The notes beneath the pieces are model-generated. The model searched no databases and had not been told where the DNA came from. It saw only the letters and a program-made list of their open reading frames with translations. A program made the position numbers and the translations under genes. Below, piece by piece: positions 25,875 through 35,216 of a stretch of 64,000 nt of DNA (its first letter is position 1; each line of letters starts with the position of its first letter). Source of the DNA: Metabacillus sediminilitoris (GTDB lineage Bacteria; Bacillota; Bacilli; Bacillales; Bacillaceae); contig NZ_CP046266.1 of NCBI RefSeq assembly GCF_009720625.1, positions 1,187,501 to 1,251,500 of the forward strand, given 5' to 3'.

Positions 25875-26567
25875 ATGAAGGTTATTGGCCTTATTGGTGG
25901 AATGAGTTGGGAATCATCTGTTGAGTATTATCGGATTATTAACGAAGAAGTGAAAAGAAGGTTAGGAGGGTTACATTCTGGAAGATGCCTTTTATACAGC
26001 GTTGACTTTGAAGAAATTGAGCGTTTTCAGTCAGAGGGCGATTGGAAAAAAGCTGGTGAAACATTGGGTGACGTTGCACATTCTCTAGAAAAAGGGGGCG
26101 CAGATTTTATCGTTATTTGTACCAATACCATGCACAAGGTTATAAATGATATACAGGAAAAAATTAACATCCCTATTATACATATTGCTGATGCAACAGC
26201 TAATAAAATCAATGAGCAAGGAATTAGTTCCGTAGGATTACTTGGCACAAGGTATACTATGGAGCAAGATTTTTACAAATCACGTTTAGAATATAATGGT
26301 ATAAAGGTTATCGTTCCAAATCCTAATGAAAGAGAGATTGTAAACAAGATTATTTATGAAGAGTTATGTTTAGGTAAGGTTCAACAAAAATCAAGGGATT
26401 ATTATAAAAAGGTTATCCAAAATTTAATCGAAACTGGAGCTGAAGGAATTATATTAGGCTGTACAGAAATTGGATTATTAATAAAATCCGAGGATTCCGA
26501 TGTTCCTCTGTTTGACACAACTTATATACATGCTATTGAAGCAGTAAATATGTCCTTAAAGATATAG
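25875..26567 (+). CDS. Aspartate/glutamate racemase family protein
   Basis: A 230-residue enzyme of the PLP-independent Asp/Glu racemase superfamily. The start MKVIGLIGGMSWESSVEYY is the signature of the aspartate racemase branch. The catalytic cysteine pair is Cys82 (VICTNTMHK) and Cys196 (ILGCTEIGLL). These enzymes interconvert L- and D-amino acids; related YgeA/RacX proteins accept a broad range. TAGGGGG precedes the ATG. It is a single gene with debris on both sides. D-amino acid supply for the wall or for biofilm control is a family-level possibility, not shown here. Confidence 0.88.
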   Translation: MKVIGLIGGMSWESSVEYYRIINEEVKRRLGGLHSGRCLLYSVDFEEIERFQSEGDWKKAGETLGDVAHSLEKGGADFIVICTNTMHKVINDIQEKINIPIIHIADATANKINEQGISSVGLLGTRYTMEQDFYKSRLEYNGIKVIVPNPNEREIVNKIIYEELCLGKVQQKSRDYYKKVIQNLIETGAEGIILGCTEIGLLIKSEDSDVPLFDTTYIHAIEAVNMSLKI

Positions 26568-26902
26568 TGATTTCTGCAGCTCTTTCGCAAATCACCAAAA
26601 TAAAACACGTTTTTAGTTCCTAATTAAGTGACGTTCTATATCCTTAAAAAATGGGTATAAACAAAGCTCCATTTATTACATCGGATTATGTGAAATAGGC
26701 AGAAAAGGAATATTTTATTGTTGTTCCTCAATCGGGTCATTATATTGAATTAGAGGTGCATAAAACTCTTCTTTCCTGAAAATCAGGAGCAAATTCAACA
26801 ATATGTAATTCAGTACCAAAATCCAACACATGGTTCGAGTAATCAACTATATCGATAAAATAAAAAAATATCAGGTTAAAAAAGAGTAAAAGTTAAAAGA
26901 GG

Positions 26903-26937
26903 GTGCCCAAAATTATAACTTTTGGGCACGTTTTTTC
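26903..26937 (+). terminator. Terminator
   Basis: GTGCCCAAAA pairs with TTTTGGGCAC over seven bases, followed by GTTTTTTC. It may terminate the racemase gene or the remnant after it. Confidence 0.75.
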
Positions 26938-26947
26938 TGATTATAAG

Positions 26948-26984
26948 CATCATTGAGTATTTTTCACAGAAATACTCAATGATG
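26948..26984. repeat. Perfect 15-base inverted repeat
   Basis: CATCATTGAGTATTT pairs perfectly with AAATACTCAATGATG over seven bases. No T tail follows, so it is more likely a repeat or protein site than a terminator. Confidence 0.5.
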
Positions 26985-27301
26985 TCAAAACATTAGCGAC
27001 TATTCTTTCAAGAATCTAAATCATAAACTCACTATTCATATAAAATCTAACTGGCAAAGTATTTCGAAGTAACAGGAGCCAGTACGTTGCCTGATGCTAT
27101 ATAGAAGGACTTACTAAATACATGTACAATAAAAGGAAACATTCATTCACTTTTTATTTGTGAATTTCTTTTCTATATCATTTAAGTAACATTTTTTAGG
27201 GAAACTAGGTCTACAACCAATATTACTTAATCTTCGTCGGTGTGAGAAATTGGGTGTAGACTTTCCTTTTTTGTATTCGATCATAAAATTTAAAACGATT
27301 A

Positions 27302-27766
27302 TTATGAATTTACTGCCCTTTTATAATCTGAAACAAATTTTCTGATTTCTTGTATCGGTATTTCTAAATTAATAACCATTTGAATGAGTTCAACCCATTC
27401 TTTATCTAATTCTTCTACTGTATTGTTTACCTCCTGACTAAACATTGCTGTTTCCCGATCAGAATCAGATGGTAATTCAGCAATATTTCTCACATCAGAT
27501 TCTTCTTTCTGATAACCCTGAGATTCTTCATATAGCAGTTCCCACTGTTCATATAAGCTTTTAGCTGTTTGATAGTCATCGTAATTAACTTTTAAATCTG
27601 TCTGTAGTCTTTCTTTTAATCCACGGAATGACTCTTCCCATTCTTCTAGGCTTTTTAAATCAAAAAGTTTTGAAAAACTTGGTTTTCTACTTTCCCAGTG
27701 AAAATAAAAATGATTACACCACTTCAACAAATCTTCTCGGTATTGTCTTTGATTTTTTATTTCCAT
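27302..27766 (-). CDS. Acidic helical protein with C-terminal SinI-like domain
   Basis: A 154-residue soluble, charged protein. Residues 1-110 are predicted helical and rich in Trp and Glu (KSLEEWEESFRGLKERL, AKSLYEQWELLYEES) and match no family I can name. The C-terminal 37 residues (LDKEWVELIQMVINLEIPIQEI then RKFV) closely follow the Bacillus SinI antirepressor (LDQEWVELM-x(8)-I-x(3)-EIRKYL), the segment that binds SinR and takes apart its tetramer. SinI itself is under 60 residues, so this is an unusual fusion. It could act as an antirepressor gated by the N-terminal part. AGGAGAGCG precedes the start. Nearby genes give no further clue. Confidence 0.72.
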   Translation of the reverse strand: MEIKNQRQYREDLLKWCNHFYFHWESRKPSFSKLFDLKSLEEWEESFRGLKERLQTDLKVNYDDYQTAKSLYEQWELLYEESQGYQKEESDVRNIAELPSDSDRETAMFSQEVNNTVEELDKEWVELIQMVINLEIPIQEIRKFVSDYKRAVNS

Positions 27767-28417
27767 ACATCGCTCTCCTAAGTCCTTGGATTTTTAAGGT
27801 GAACACAAATTTATTCTATGTTCCACTAATGTCCTAGGAATAGACGTTAACCTAAATATTCCCACAAAAACAACATGAAATCTAAACTATTTATGGGCAA
27901 TGTGAAAAGTACCTTCAACTGAGAAGATCCTTTCAGTTGCTTATTTAACTTAAGCTACCTGATAGTTACCGGCGTAGGATTTCAGAGAAGTACCCCAGAA
28001 TTGATAAAGCTAAATATAGTTGAGTTGTTATTCTTGCTGAACTGAAGTTTGCCAGGGCGGAGCGCAGCTCGACCTATGGCCAACGACAATTATTCATTCT
28101 AGTAATAAAAAAGGTTCGGAAGATTTTCTAAAGCGTGTGCAATATACGTTAGAGAATATGAATATTGGACCTATAAGTGGTATGTGTTAGAAAATCTTAA
28201 CCGTGACTTATTGGGTATATTTTTCTTAAATAGTTAACAGAAGCCTATATTCAAAACTTTGCAGATCGAATGTTCGAATCTGCAAAGAAAGATATGTGTA
28301 TAAAAGAGCAGAAATCCCTTAGAAAACATAGGGGGGGATGAAATTCAATCTTCAAACAAAGAAGGTAGTTGATATAAAATAAAGCGTAGATCCTTTTTGA
28401 TTTTTAAGTAACGGTCC
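27767..28417. other. Gene-free stretch with one coding-like fragment
   Basis: At about 28100-28185 one frame reads KKGSEDFLKRVQYTLENMNI then GPISGMC before a stop. It is not recognised. TTTGCAGAT/ATCTGCAAA (28258-28286) forms a hairpin. No intact gene is seen. Confidence 0.35.
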
Positions 28418-29557
28418 TTAAAATTGGGTTGAAAACTTTAATTCAGGCATCCATTTTTTCATATGGTTTTTAATTTCATTATATAATGATTCATTACCAT
28501 TTATCATAGCGAGAGGGGTAACATAATAATTACTATCCACAAATGTAGGTATAAATAAAGGTTCTTTTAGCGTAATGATTGTTTCATCATTTTTAACTAT
28601 TTTATCAACTTTTATTTGCATAATGCCGCCGATATCTTTATAGTCTCCAGTTTGACCAGAAAAAAAATTTCCTAGAGAGTATGCAACAATCGAACGTCTT
28701 CCGTCTTCTCTTTTAATCCATTCCATTGGTTGAAGAACGTGAGGATGATGACCGATGATAATATCAGCACCAGCTAGTGCTAATTGCCTAGCCAATTGGA
28801 TCTGTTCCTCATTTGGTAACCTTTGATATTCTTTTCCAAAGTGAAGACTGACGACAACAACGTCAGATATTCCTTTTGCACTTGAAATGTCTTTTTTTAT
28901 CTTATTTTCATCTATCAGGTTAACTAAATACTGTTTATCATTTGGGATTTTTATACCATTCGTACCATAGGTATAAGCTAAAAAGGAGAAAATAATACCA
29001 TTCTTTTCTATTATTCTGATTTTCCTTTGATCTTCTAAAGAAACATAAGAACCAGTATAATGCATACCGATCTTATTCCAGTAAGTAATTGCACTTTGTA
29101 TTGCATCTTCTCCACGATCTAATGTATGATTGTTTGCTAGTGTTACTATATCGACCCCACTATGCTTTAACGCATCACCCACTTCATGAGGACTGTTAAA
29201 AGAAGGATATGACGAAAGGCCAATTTTAGTACCACCTATCATCGATTCTTGATTCGCAACAGTAATATCTGCCTTTTCTAAGTATGGTTTAACTTGTTTT
29301 AGATGAGATACAAAGTTATACTTTCCGTTTCCGATATGTGCTGGATTGTATACCCGGTCATGTATAAGAACGTCACCAATTGCAGACAACGAAGCTGTGT
29401 AAGTTTTATTATTTTCTTTTGAAAGGATCACGTTATTTTCTGATTCTGAAGTGTCCTTAACTTGAAAATCATCATAATGAGGTTCTTCCGTATTATTTAG
29501 GACAAAAAAACTTAAAAAAATAGTTAATGATGTAAATAAAAATAAAAACTTTTTCAT
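28418..29557 (-). CDS. CapA-family metallophosphatase-fold protein
   Basis: A 379-residue membrane-anchored protein. An N-terminal signal anchor (KKFLFLFTSLTIFLSFFVL) is followed by the CapA/PGA-synthesis domain with GDVLIHDRVY, VANQESMIGG, VDIVTLANNHTLDRG, VVVVSLHFGKEYQRLPNEEQ and IIIGHHPHVLQPMEW, the usual metal-ligand motifs, ending with AYSLGNFFSGQ. CapA proteins take part in poly-gamma-glutamate capsule synthesis, and many genomic homologues stand alone, as here, with unknown targets. No capB/C genes are nearby, so a capsule role is not supported by context. The ATG is preceded by an AGGAAGAA ribosome site. Confidence 0.88.
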   Translation of the reverse strand: MKKFLFLFTSLTIFLSFFVLNNTEEPHYDDFQVKDTSESENNVILSKENNKTYTASLSAIGDVLIHDRVYNPAHIGNGKYNFVSHLKQVKPYLEKADITVANQESMIGGTKIGLSSYPSFNSPHEVGDALKHSGVDIVTLANNHTLDRGEDAIQSAITYWNKIGMHYTGSYVSLEDQRKIRIIEKNGIIFSFLAYTYGTNGIKIPNDKQYLVNLIDENKIKKDISSAKGISDVVVVSLHFGKEYQRLPNEEQIQLARQLALAGADIIIGHHPHVLQPMEWIKREDGRRSIVAYSLGNFFSGQTGDYKDIGGIMQIKVDKIVKNDETIITLKEPLFIPTFVDSNYYVTPLAMINGNESLYNEIKNHMKKWMPELKFSTQF

Positions 29558-30086
29558 CAGTATTCTTCCTTTTCTTAAAAATCATTGTTTTTAGTTCTGC
29601 AGATCAGCTTTAAATATGTAATGTTATTCTTTCATGAAAGAATCATATTTAACCGTGCAGATTATAATTGTATTCCCGAAACGTGGCTACTGGTAGTGCT
29701 AATGGATGGTTAAAATACCAATATTTCAAAAAAAGTGAAATTAATATTCGAGTAGAACAAGGATATGAAATTGCAAGACCACTTTAATTGTTTTTAAAAG
29801 CAGTTGAAGATAACCAAATTCTATATTTATGTAGGAGGTAAAGTAGTGAAAATGGCTCAAGATGAATGGTTTTTCCTCCTTATTCAAGTAACGGACGCAT
29901 TTCTTAAGTAAGGAAGATCTTCATTTAATGGACTATTAATTAACATTTAAATATGTTGATAAATCAGACAAAAATGAATGAGGAAAAATAATGGGCATTT
30001 ATAAGATTTGTCATAATACAAAAATTGTATTTTTTAAATATGAAAGCTAGTATTAAATGGAGACAAAGATGTGGAAGGAAGACAAC
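29558..30086. other. Gene-free stretch with a short coding-like fragment
   Basis: Around 29680-29787 one frame reads VATGSANGWLKYQYFKKSEI then NIRVEQGYEIARPL to a stop. It is not recognised. The last 100 bases are AT-rich and probably contain the promoter of the MFS gene. Confidence 0.35.
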
Positions 30087-31223
30087 ATGGATAAAAGAGT
30101 GTATTTTTTAATGGTCATATCATTTGTTATTGGAATGGTTGAACTGATTATCAGCGGGATTCTAGATCTAATAGCAGAAGATTTACAGGTAAGTTTGGCG
30201 CAAGTAGGATTGCTGATTACTGTATTTGCTTTAATAATGGCAATCGCCTCTCCAATTTTATTAGTAATAACAGCCAAGGTAGAACGAAAAAAGTTAACAT
30301 TAATCTGTTTATACATATTTTTAATAGGATGTATCATTACAGTATTGAGCCCGAACTTTACCATTTTATTTATTGCACGAATCATTTTAGCTCTGAGTGG
30401 GGCATTATTAATCATTTTATGTTTAGTTATGGCTCCAAGTTTAGTAGAGGAAAAATACCGGGGCAGAGCAATTGGATTTGTATCAATGGGGGTCAGTGCT
30501 TCACTTGTTTTAGGAGTACCGATTGGCCTTTTACTTGGTAATGCTTTTGGATGGAGAGCACCATTTATATTGATAACTGGTTTAACAGCTTTATCAATCA
30601 TTGGTGTTCATTTCTTTATGGACAGCATACAACCAAAAACACAAGTTCCGTTAAAAGTTCAATTAGCTTCATTAAAAAGCCCTAAAATTACATTTGCTAT
30701 AATGACTACGTTTCTTTATATGTCTGGTCATACCGTTATATATGCATATTTTAGTCCATACATCCAGACGACTACTGATCTGGATGGGGGATGGGTGAGT
30801 ATAGTGTATTTAATTTTTGGGGTGGCTGCAGTGAGTGGAGGAGGTATTGGAGGTGTTTTGGCTGATTTGTTTGGGTCAAAACGATCTATTTTATTGGCAC
30901 TCATTCTGTTTTCTTTTGTATTTTTTATTTTACCTTTTACGACAGAAATATTTCCGATGCTATTTCTTACGCTAATTATATGGGGGATTTTAAGCTGGGC
31001 GATTTCACCGGCCATGCAAACTTATTTAATCGAAACATCTCCTAAAACCTCTGATATTCAGCAGAGTTTAAATAATTCCGCCCTTCATTTAGGTGTAGCG
31101 GTTGGTTCTATTATTGGTGGTATGGTCGTTGAAGAGCTATCAATTGAACACAATCCATTTGTTGGAGGAATATTGATTATTTTATCTTTATTTACTATCG
31201 TCATTTCATTTAAAAGCAGATAG
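30087..31223 (+). CDS. MFS transporter, DHA1/AraJ-like
   Basis: A 378-residue MFS carrier. The start MDKRVYFLMVISFVIGMVEL is chosen because GGAAGGA lies just upstream; a longer frame begins ten codons earlier without a ribosome site. Twelve membrane segments can be traced. The region after helix 2 (ITAKVERKKLTLICLYIF) and helix 5 (VSMGVSASLVLGVPIGLLLG) match the motif C-like pattern of the drug:H+ antiporter family. The best guess is export of a small molecule. It is a lone gene between a CapA-like gene and an amidohydrolase. Confidence 0.85.
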   Translation: MDKRVYFLMVISFVIGMVELIISGILDLIAEDLQVSLAQVGLLITVFALIMAIASPILLVITAKVERKKLTLICLYIFLIGCIITVLSPNFTILFIARIILALSGALLIILCLVMAPSLVEEKYRGRAIGFVSMGVSASLVLGVPIGLLLGNAFGWRAPFILITGLTALSIIGVHFFMDSIQPKTQVPLKVQLASLKSPKITFAIMTTFLYMSGHTVIYAYFSPYIQTTTDLDGGWVSIVYLIFGVAAVSGGGIGGVLADLFGSKRSILLALILFSFVFFILPFTTEIFPMLFLTLIIWGILSWAISPAMQTYLIETSPKTSDIQQSLNNSALHLGVAVGSIIGGMVVEELSIEHNPFVGGILIILSLFTIVISFKSR

Positions 31224-31582
31224 GGGATTAGATTATCTGAAGGGACCAGAATACTCTCGAGGCGTAGGATTTTCCTCGTCCATTCATGGAAAAAGGACCT
31301 AAAAAACAACCCTCAGAAGGATCTATAGAAGCGTTACAAGCTAAACATGATGATTACGTATGATTTAAAAAGTTACATACCTTTATTCAAGAAATGGAAA
31401 AGTCACAGAACAGGACAAAGTGCAATTATCCATTATCTTCATGGAATAAAAAATGCCGGAAAAATATCTAATACTTCTAAAAATAAATCAGCTGGAAGCC
31501 CTGTTGTTGAATAAATAGCAGTTTGAAATGTTTTGCGCCACATGTAATGCATTTTAGAAAAATATTCAAAGGATGACGAGCT
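31224..31582. other. Gene-free stretch with broken frames
   Basis: Several short overlapping frames are interrupted by stops. No family is recognised and no clear terminator is seen. Confidence 0.3.
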
Positions 31583-32770
31583 ATGAAAAGTATATTAATG
31601 GAAATGTTGGAGTCCCGTAAAGATGAGATTATTAAAATTCGCAGACATTTACACGAAAATCCCGAACTTTCTTTCAAAGAAGAAAAAACTGCTCAATATA
31701 TTATTGATTTTTATAAAGGTAAGAATGTAGAAGTCCAATCGAATGTAGGAAATGGATACGGAGTTGTCGTGACAATCAAAGGTGGAAAGTCCGGAAAAAC
31801 CATTGGTCTGCGCGCTGATTTTGATGCGCTTCCAATTGTCGAAGAAACGGATGTACCATTTAAATCCAAAAATGAAGGTGTTATGCATGCATGTGCCCAT
31901 GATGGCCATACAGCCTATTTATTAATCTTGGCGGATTGCTTAATTACATTAAAAGATGAAATTCCTGGTACTATCAAAATTATTCATCAACATGCGGAAG
32001 AAGTGCCACCAGGCGGGGCAAGGAGTATCGTGGAATCCGGCTTGCTAGACGACTTAGATAATGTATTTGGTATCCACCTGCTGCCAATGGATGAAGCGGG
32101 AGTTGTTGGTTATCACGCTGGTTATTCTTTTAACGGAAGGGCTTATTTAAAATTAAAAATTCAAGGCAGAGGCGGTCATGGATCCTCACCACATCTAGCG
32201 AATGATGCCATTGTGGCTGGTTCTCATTTTGTCACCGCCGCTCAAACGATTATTAGCCGTCGTTTAAGTCCTTTTGATATTGGCGTGATTACGATTGGAT
32301 CTTTTGATGGAAAAGGGACATTCAATGTCATTAAAGACAGTGTAGAGCTTGAAGGCGATATCCGTTATATGACTGTTGAAACAAAAGAAACAATTGAAAA
32401 AGAAGTTAAACGACTTGTAAAAGGTCTTGAAGTAGAATTTGGTGTAACATGTGAGCTAACATATACGAATGATTATCCACCTTTATATAATGATCCTGCA
32501 TTAACAGAAAGGGTTGCTGAGTTCCTTATGAATGCAAATGATAAAGATATTAAAGAAGTGAAGGAATTTCCAGCAATGCCGCCATCTGAAGACTTTGCTT
32601 ACTATGCTGAAAAATTCCCTTCTTGCTTCTTTTACATTGCATGTACACCTAAAAGAGTAGAAAAACCTTATTTTAATCATCATCCTAAATTTGATATCGA
32701 TGAAGATGCCCTGCTCGTGGCAGCAAAAGCAGTGGGATATGTTGTTTGCGGGTATTATGAATTAGATTAG
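31583..32770 (+). CDS. M20D-family amidohydrolase (hippurate/N-acyl amino acid hydrolase type)
   Basis: A 395-residue cytoplasmic metallo-amidohydrolase. The family pattern is complete: RRHLHENPELSFKEEKTAQY at the N-terminus, GLRADFDALPI, HACAHDGHTA (the Cys and His metal ligands), HQHAEEVPPGGA with the catalytic Glu-Glu pair, and FNHHPKFDIDEDAL at the end. The dimerisation domain includes GRGGHGSSPH. Members release an amino acid from an N-acyl group (hippurate to glycine plus benzoate, N-acetyl amino acids, indole conjugates). It lies immediately upstream of the glycine riboswitch-cycA locus, so glycine release is an attractive but unproven role. Confidence 0.88.
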   Translation: MKSILMEMLESRKDEIIKIRRHLHENPELSFKEEKTAQYIIDFYKGKNVEVQSNVGNGYGVVVTIKGGKSGKTIGLRADFDALPIVEETDVPFKSKNEGVMHACAHDGHTAYLLILADCLITLKDEIPGTIKIIHQHAEEVPPGGARSIVESGLLDDLDNVFGIHLLPMDEAGVVGYHAGYSFNGRAYLKLKIQGRGGHGSSPHLANDAIVAGSHFVTAAQTIISRRLSPFDIGVITIGSFDGKGTFNVIKDSVELEGDIRYMTVETKETIEKEVKRLVKGLEVEFGVTCELTYTNDYPPLYNDPALTERVAEFLMNANDKDIKEVKEFPAMPPSEDFAYYAEKFPSCFFYIACTPKRVEKPYFNHHPKFDIDEDALLVAAKAVGYVVCGYYELD

Positions 32771-32988
32771 AAAAAAGAATAATTTGTACGTTATGGTTTA
32801 TAGATGATCATATCTTAACAGTGTATTAGATTAGCAATACAATTACCGAGTCAAGCTACTAAGAATGGTGATCCTGACAGTGGGGTGTGATGGAAGACTT
32901 ATATGTACGGTGCGAAAGTGGTGCAGACTGCTCCATAAATAAACTATCTATGAATAGATAATAAAATCTATACTAATAGAACTAGAAT
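32771..32988. other. G-rich intergenic stretch of unclear origin
   Basis: The segment 32861-32940 (GGTGATCCTGACAGTGGGGT onward, later ATATGTACGGTGCGAAAG) is unlike the surrounding AT-rich DNA. It recalls the 3' region of a mobile intron, but I cannot fold it into a convincing domain V. Confidence 0.25.
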
Positions 32989-33027
32989 AAACCAGGTTGA
33001 GGATTTTATTTTCTCAACCTGGTTTGA
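32989..33027 (+). terminator. Terminator-like hairpin
   Basis: AAACCAGGTTGAG pairs with CTCAACCTGGTTT over ten bases. The T tail is weak. Confidence 0.6.
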
Positions 33028-33172
33028 ATATAGATTTGTTTATTGGCTTTTCTACTATCTATGTTAGGGTTAATAACTGTAAAGTTTATCTGTAGTAGAT
33101 AGATACCTAAAAACAACTTTCCTCCAAAGCATTTTTAAAAATTGAAATTAATAATGAATTCTGAATATTAAG

Positions 33173-33201
33173 TTGACTTTTTGCTTTTAATAGAATAGGA
33201 T
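33173..33201 (+). promoter_or_regulatory. Promoter of the first glycine riboswitch
   Basis: TTGACT and TAGGAT are separated by 17 bases, about 20 bases before the riboswitch begins. Confidence 0.5.
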
Positions 33202-33219
33202 ATATTTAATTGTATATTA

Positions 33220-33426
33220 GCGGATGAATATTGTGGGAGAGACTAAACGCATTGTTTAGCACCGAAGGAGCAAGTTCTAATAAATTTGGAATCAAACTCT
33301 CAGGTAAAAAGGACTACAATAGGACGCATCTCTGGAGAGAGCCATGTGCCACCAAAGGAGTTAAACTCTCAGGTAAAAGGACAGAGAAAAATAGGAAAAT
33401 GCCTATTTTTCTCTGTCCTTTTTTTG
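33220..33426 (+). promoter_or_regulatory. Tandem glycine riboswitch with terminator (1)
   Basis: There are two glycine aptamers in a row. The first (33220-33310) has TTGTGGGAGAGA, CACCGAAGGAGCAAG and CTCTCAGGTAAAA. The second (33311-33385) has CTCTGGAGAGAG, CACCAAAGGAG and CTCTCAGGTAAAAGGACAG. The expression platform is a long terminator (AGGACAGAGAAAAATAGG/CCTATTTTTCTCTGTCCT then TTTTTT, 33378-33426) that overlaps the second aptamer's P1, as in known ON switches. The first complete gene after it is the CycA-like permease, 400 bases away. Confidence 0.93.
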
Positions 33427-33598
33427 TTAGAGAAAGATAGGTATAAGCAAAAGGAGGAGGATAAGCACAAGACTATCAATGCAGCTATCAATCTTCATTC
33501 TGTTTTGATTATAGTGATTGATGACCTTATTTCGTTAAAAGGCTATTTTTAGCTACATTACACAATCAAAAGTTAAAGAAACTGCCCTGTGAAAAAAG

Positions 33599-33700
33599 TT
33601 AGGAGCCTTGGATTTAACCATGTTAGTGATTGGAGTCATTATTGAAACAGGAATCTTTGTATAGACAGGGATGACTGCTGCATGCAGATCCTGCCTGAGT
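33599..33700 (+). pseudogene. Fragment of an APC-family amino acid permease N-terminus
   Basis: One frame reads LGALDLTMLVIGVIIETGIF then V, an in-frame stop, then TGMTAA. This is the first membrane helix pattern of amino acid permeases (LG-x-LDL-x(3)-GIGAIIGTGIFV). A further unrecognised open fragment behind AAGGAGGAGG lies at about 33466-33552. Together they suggest that the gene originally controlled by the riboswitch was lost. Confidence 0.55.
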
Positions 33701-33718
33701 ATTTATTTTATCCAAATT

Positions 33719-33732
33719 TGTAAGCGCTTTTT
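33719..33732 (+). promoter_or_regulatory. Candidate cre site before cycA
   Basis: TGTAAGCGCTTTTT matches twelve of fourteen positions of the CcpA consensus TGWNANCGNTNWCA, about 100 bases before the permease start. Confidence 0.45.
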
Positions 33733-33827
33733 TGGTCAGATTAACTCATAATACTAAACTTTTATTGGGATATTAATTTAAAATTATAATTGCAAATATC
33801 CTAGAAAAGTAGAGAGAGGAAAATCGT

Positions 33828-35216
33828 ATGCAGGAGCAAAAATTGGAAAGAGGTCTTAAGAACAGGCACGTACAACTAATCGCTATTGGCGGGGCTATCG
33901 GAACGGGATTATTTCTCGGAGCAGGAAAATCTATACATTTAGCAGGACCATCGATTTTAATTGCTTACATGATTACAGGTGTCATTTGTTTTTTAATCAT
34001 GCGCGCACTTGGAGAATTACTCTTAAGCAATTTGAACTATCATTCTTTTGTTGACTTTGTAAGAGACTATTTAGGTAATATGGCAGCTTTTGTGACCGGC
34101 TGGACCTACTGGTTTTGCTGGATTTCAATCGCAATGGCTGACTTAACAGCAGTTGGACTCTATACCCAGTATTGGTTTCCCTCTGTACCACAGTGGATGC
34201 CGGGGTTAATTGCCCTTGTTATTTTGCTAATTATGAACCTAGCAACTGTAAAACTTTTTGGCGAAATGGAATTCTGGTTCGCATTAATCAAAGTCATTGC
34301 GATACTAGCCCTAATTGTCATTGGTATTTTCATGATTATTAAAGGCTTTTCCACAAATTCAGGCGCAGCCAGTTTCACGAATCTATGGAGCCACGATGGT
34401 ATGTTCCCAAATGGCATAAATGGCTTTATCCTTTCATTCCAAATGGTAGTGTTTGCGTTTGTTGGCATTGAACTTGTAGGTCTTACTGCAGGTGAAACAG
34501 AAGATCCAGAGAGAGTTATTCCAAAAGCAATAAATAATATCCCTATTCGAATTATCATTTTCTATATTGGGGCACTTATTGTCATTATGAGTGTTTATCC
34601 GTGGAACGCCATCGTCCCAACGGAAAGCCCTTTCGTTCAAGTATTCGTAGCAGTTGGTATCGCTGCAGCTGCTGGTATCGTCAATTTTGTTGTCCTAACA
34701 TCCGCTGCTTCGGCATGTAACAGCGCCATCTTCAGTACAAGCCGAATGGTATACTCACTTGCCAAAGATAAAAATGCACCTGTACCATTTGCAAAACTTG
34801 ATGCCCGTAAAGTACCTTCCAATGCATTGTTCTTTTCAACTGTCGTCATTCTTATTTCCGTTGTGTTGAACTATATAATGCCAGAGGGAGTATTCACACT
34901 GATTACAAGTATTTCTACAGTATGTTTCATCTTTATTTGGGGAATTACAGTCATCAGTCATTTGAAATACCGCAAAACAAGACCAGATCTAGCGAAACTG
35001 AACAAATTTAAATTGCCGTTTTATCCATTTGCCAATTACTTGATCCTTGCTTTCCTAGCGTTCGTTCTTGTCGTGCTAGCACTTGCGGAAGATACTCGTA
35101 TTGCCTTGTTTGTAACTCCTGTTTGGTTTATTTTGCTGATCGCGATTTATAAGATGCGGAAAATGAATGCAACTCATGCAGATCAGGCGAATCAAGAACA
35201 GGTAGCGGAAAATTAA
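33828..35216 (+). CDS. cycA: D-serine/D-alanine/glycine-type amino acid permease
   Basis: A 462-residue APC-superfamily permease (amino acid transporter family) with twelve membrane segments. The opening LKNRHVQLIAIGGAIGTGLF followed by LGAGKSIHLAGPSI is the substrate-binding first helix. GELLLSNLNYHSFVDFVRDYLG and VFAFVGIELVGLTAGETEDPE are shared with the CycA branch that transports glycine, D-alanine and D-serine. The ATG follows AGAGAGAGGA. The glycine riboswitch upstream and the glycine catabolic operon downstream both support glycine as the main substrate. The branch assignment is strong and the exact specificity inferred. Confidence 0.88.
   Translation: MQEQKLERGLKNRHVQLIAIGGAIGTGLFLGAGKSIHLAGPSILIAYMITGVICFLIMRALGELLLSNLNYHSFVDFVRDYLGNMAAFVTGWTYWFCWISIAMADLTAVGLYTQYWFPSVPQWMPGLIALVILLIMNLATVKLFGEMEFWFALIKVIAILALIVIGIFMIIKGFSTNSGAASFTNLWSHDGMFPNGINGFILSFQMVVFAFVGIELVGLTAGETEDPERVIPKAINNIPIRIIIFYIGALIVIMSVYPWNAIVPTESPFVQVFVAVGIAAAAGIVNFVVLTSAASACNSAIFSTSRMVYSLAKDKNAPVPFAKLDARKVPSNALFFSTVVILISVVLNYIMPEGVFTLITSISTVCFIFIWGITVISHLKYRKTRPDLAKLNKFKLPFYPFANYLILAFLAFVLVVLALAEDTRIALFVTPVWFILLIAIYKMRKMNATHADQANQEQVAEN

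Larger units (their letters stand above)
26568..27301. other. Gene-free stretch with remnants and hairpins
   Basis: A coding-like fragment at about 26699-26848 reads AEKEYFIVVPQSGHYIELE, then after a shift FPENQEQIQQYVIQYQNPTH to a TAA. Its family is not recognised. Two hairpins follow, listed separately. The rest shows nothing. Confidence 0.4.

Noticed and set aside
26948..26984. The 15-base inverted repeat as a CRISPR or terminator
   Set aside because: It occurs once, is not part of an array, and has no T tail.
32861..32940. Possible group II intron 3' end (ATGTACGGTGCGAAAG)
   Set aside because: The sequence recalls domain V, but the two arms do not pair into the required 34-base hairpin, and no reverse transcriptase is nearby.
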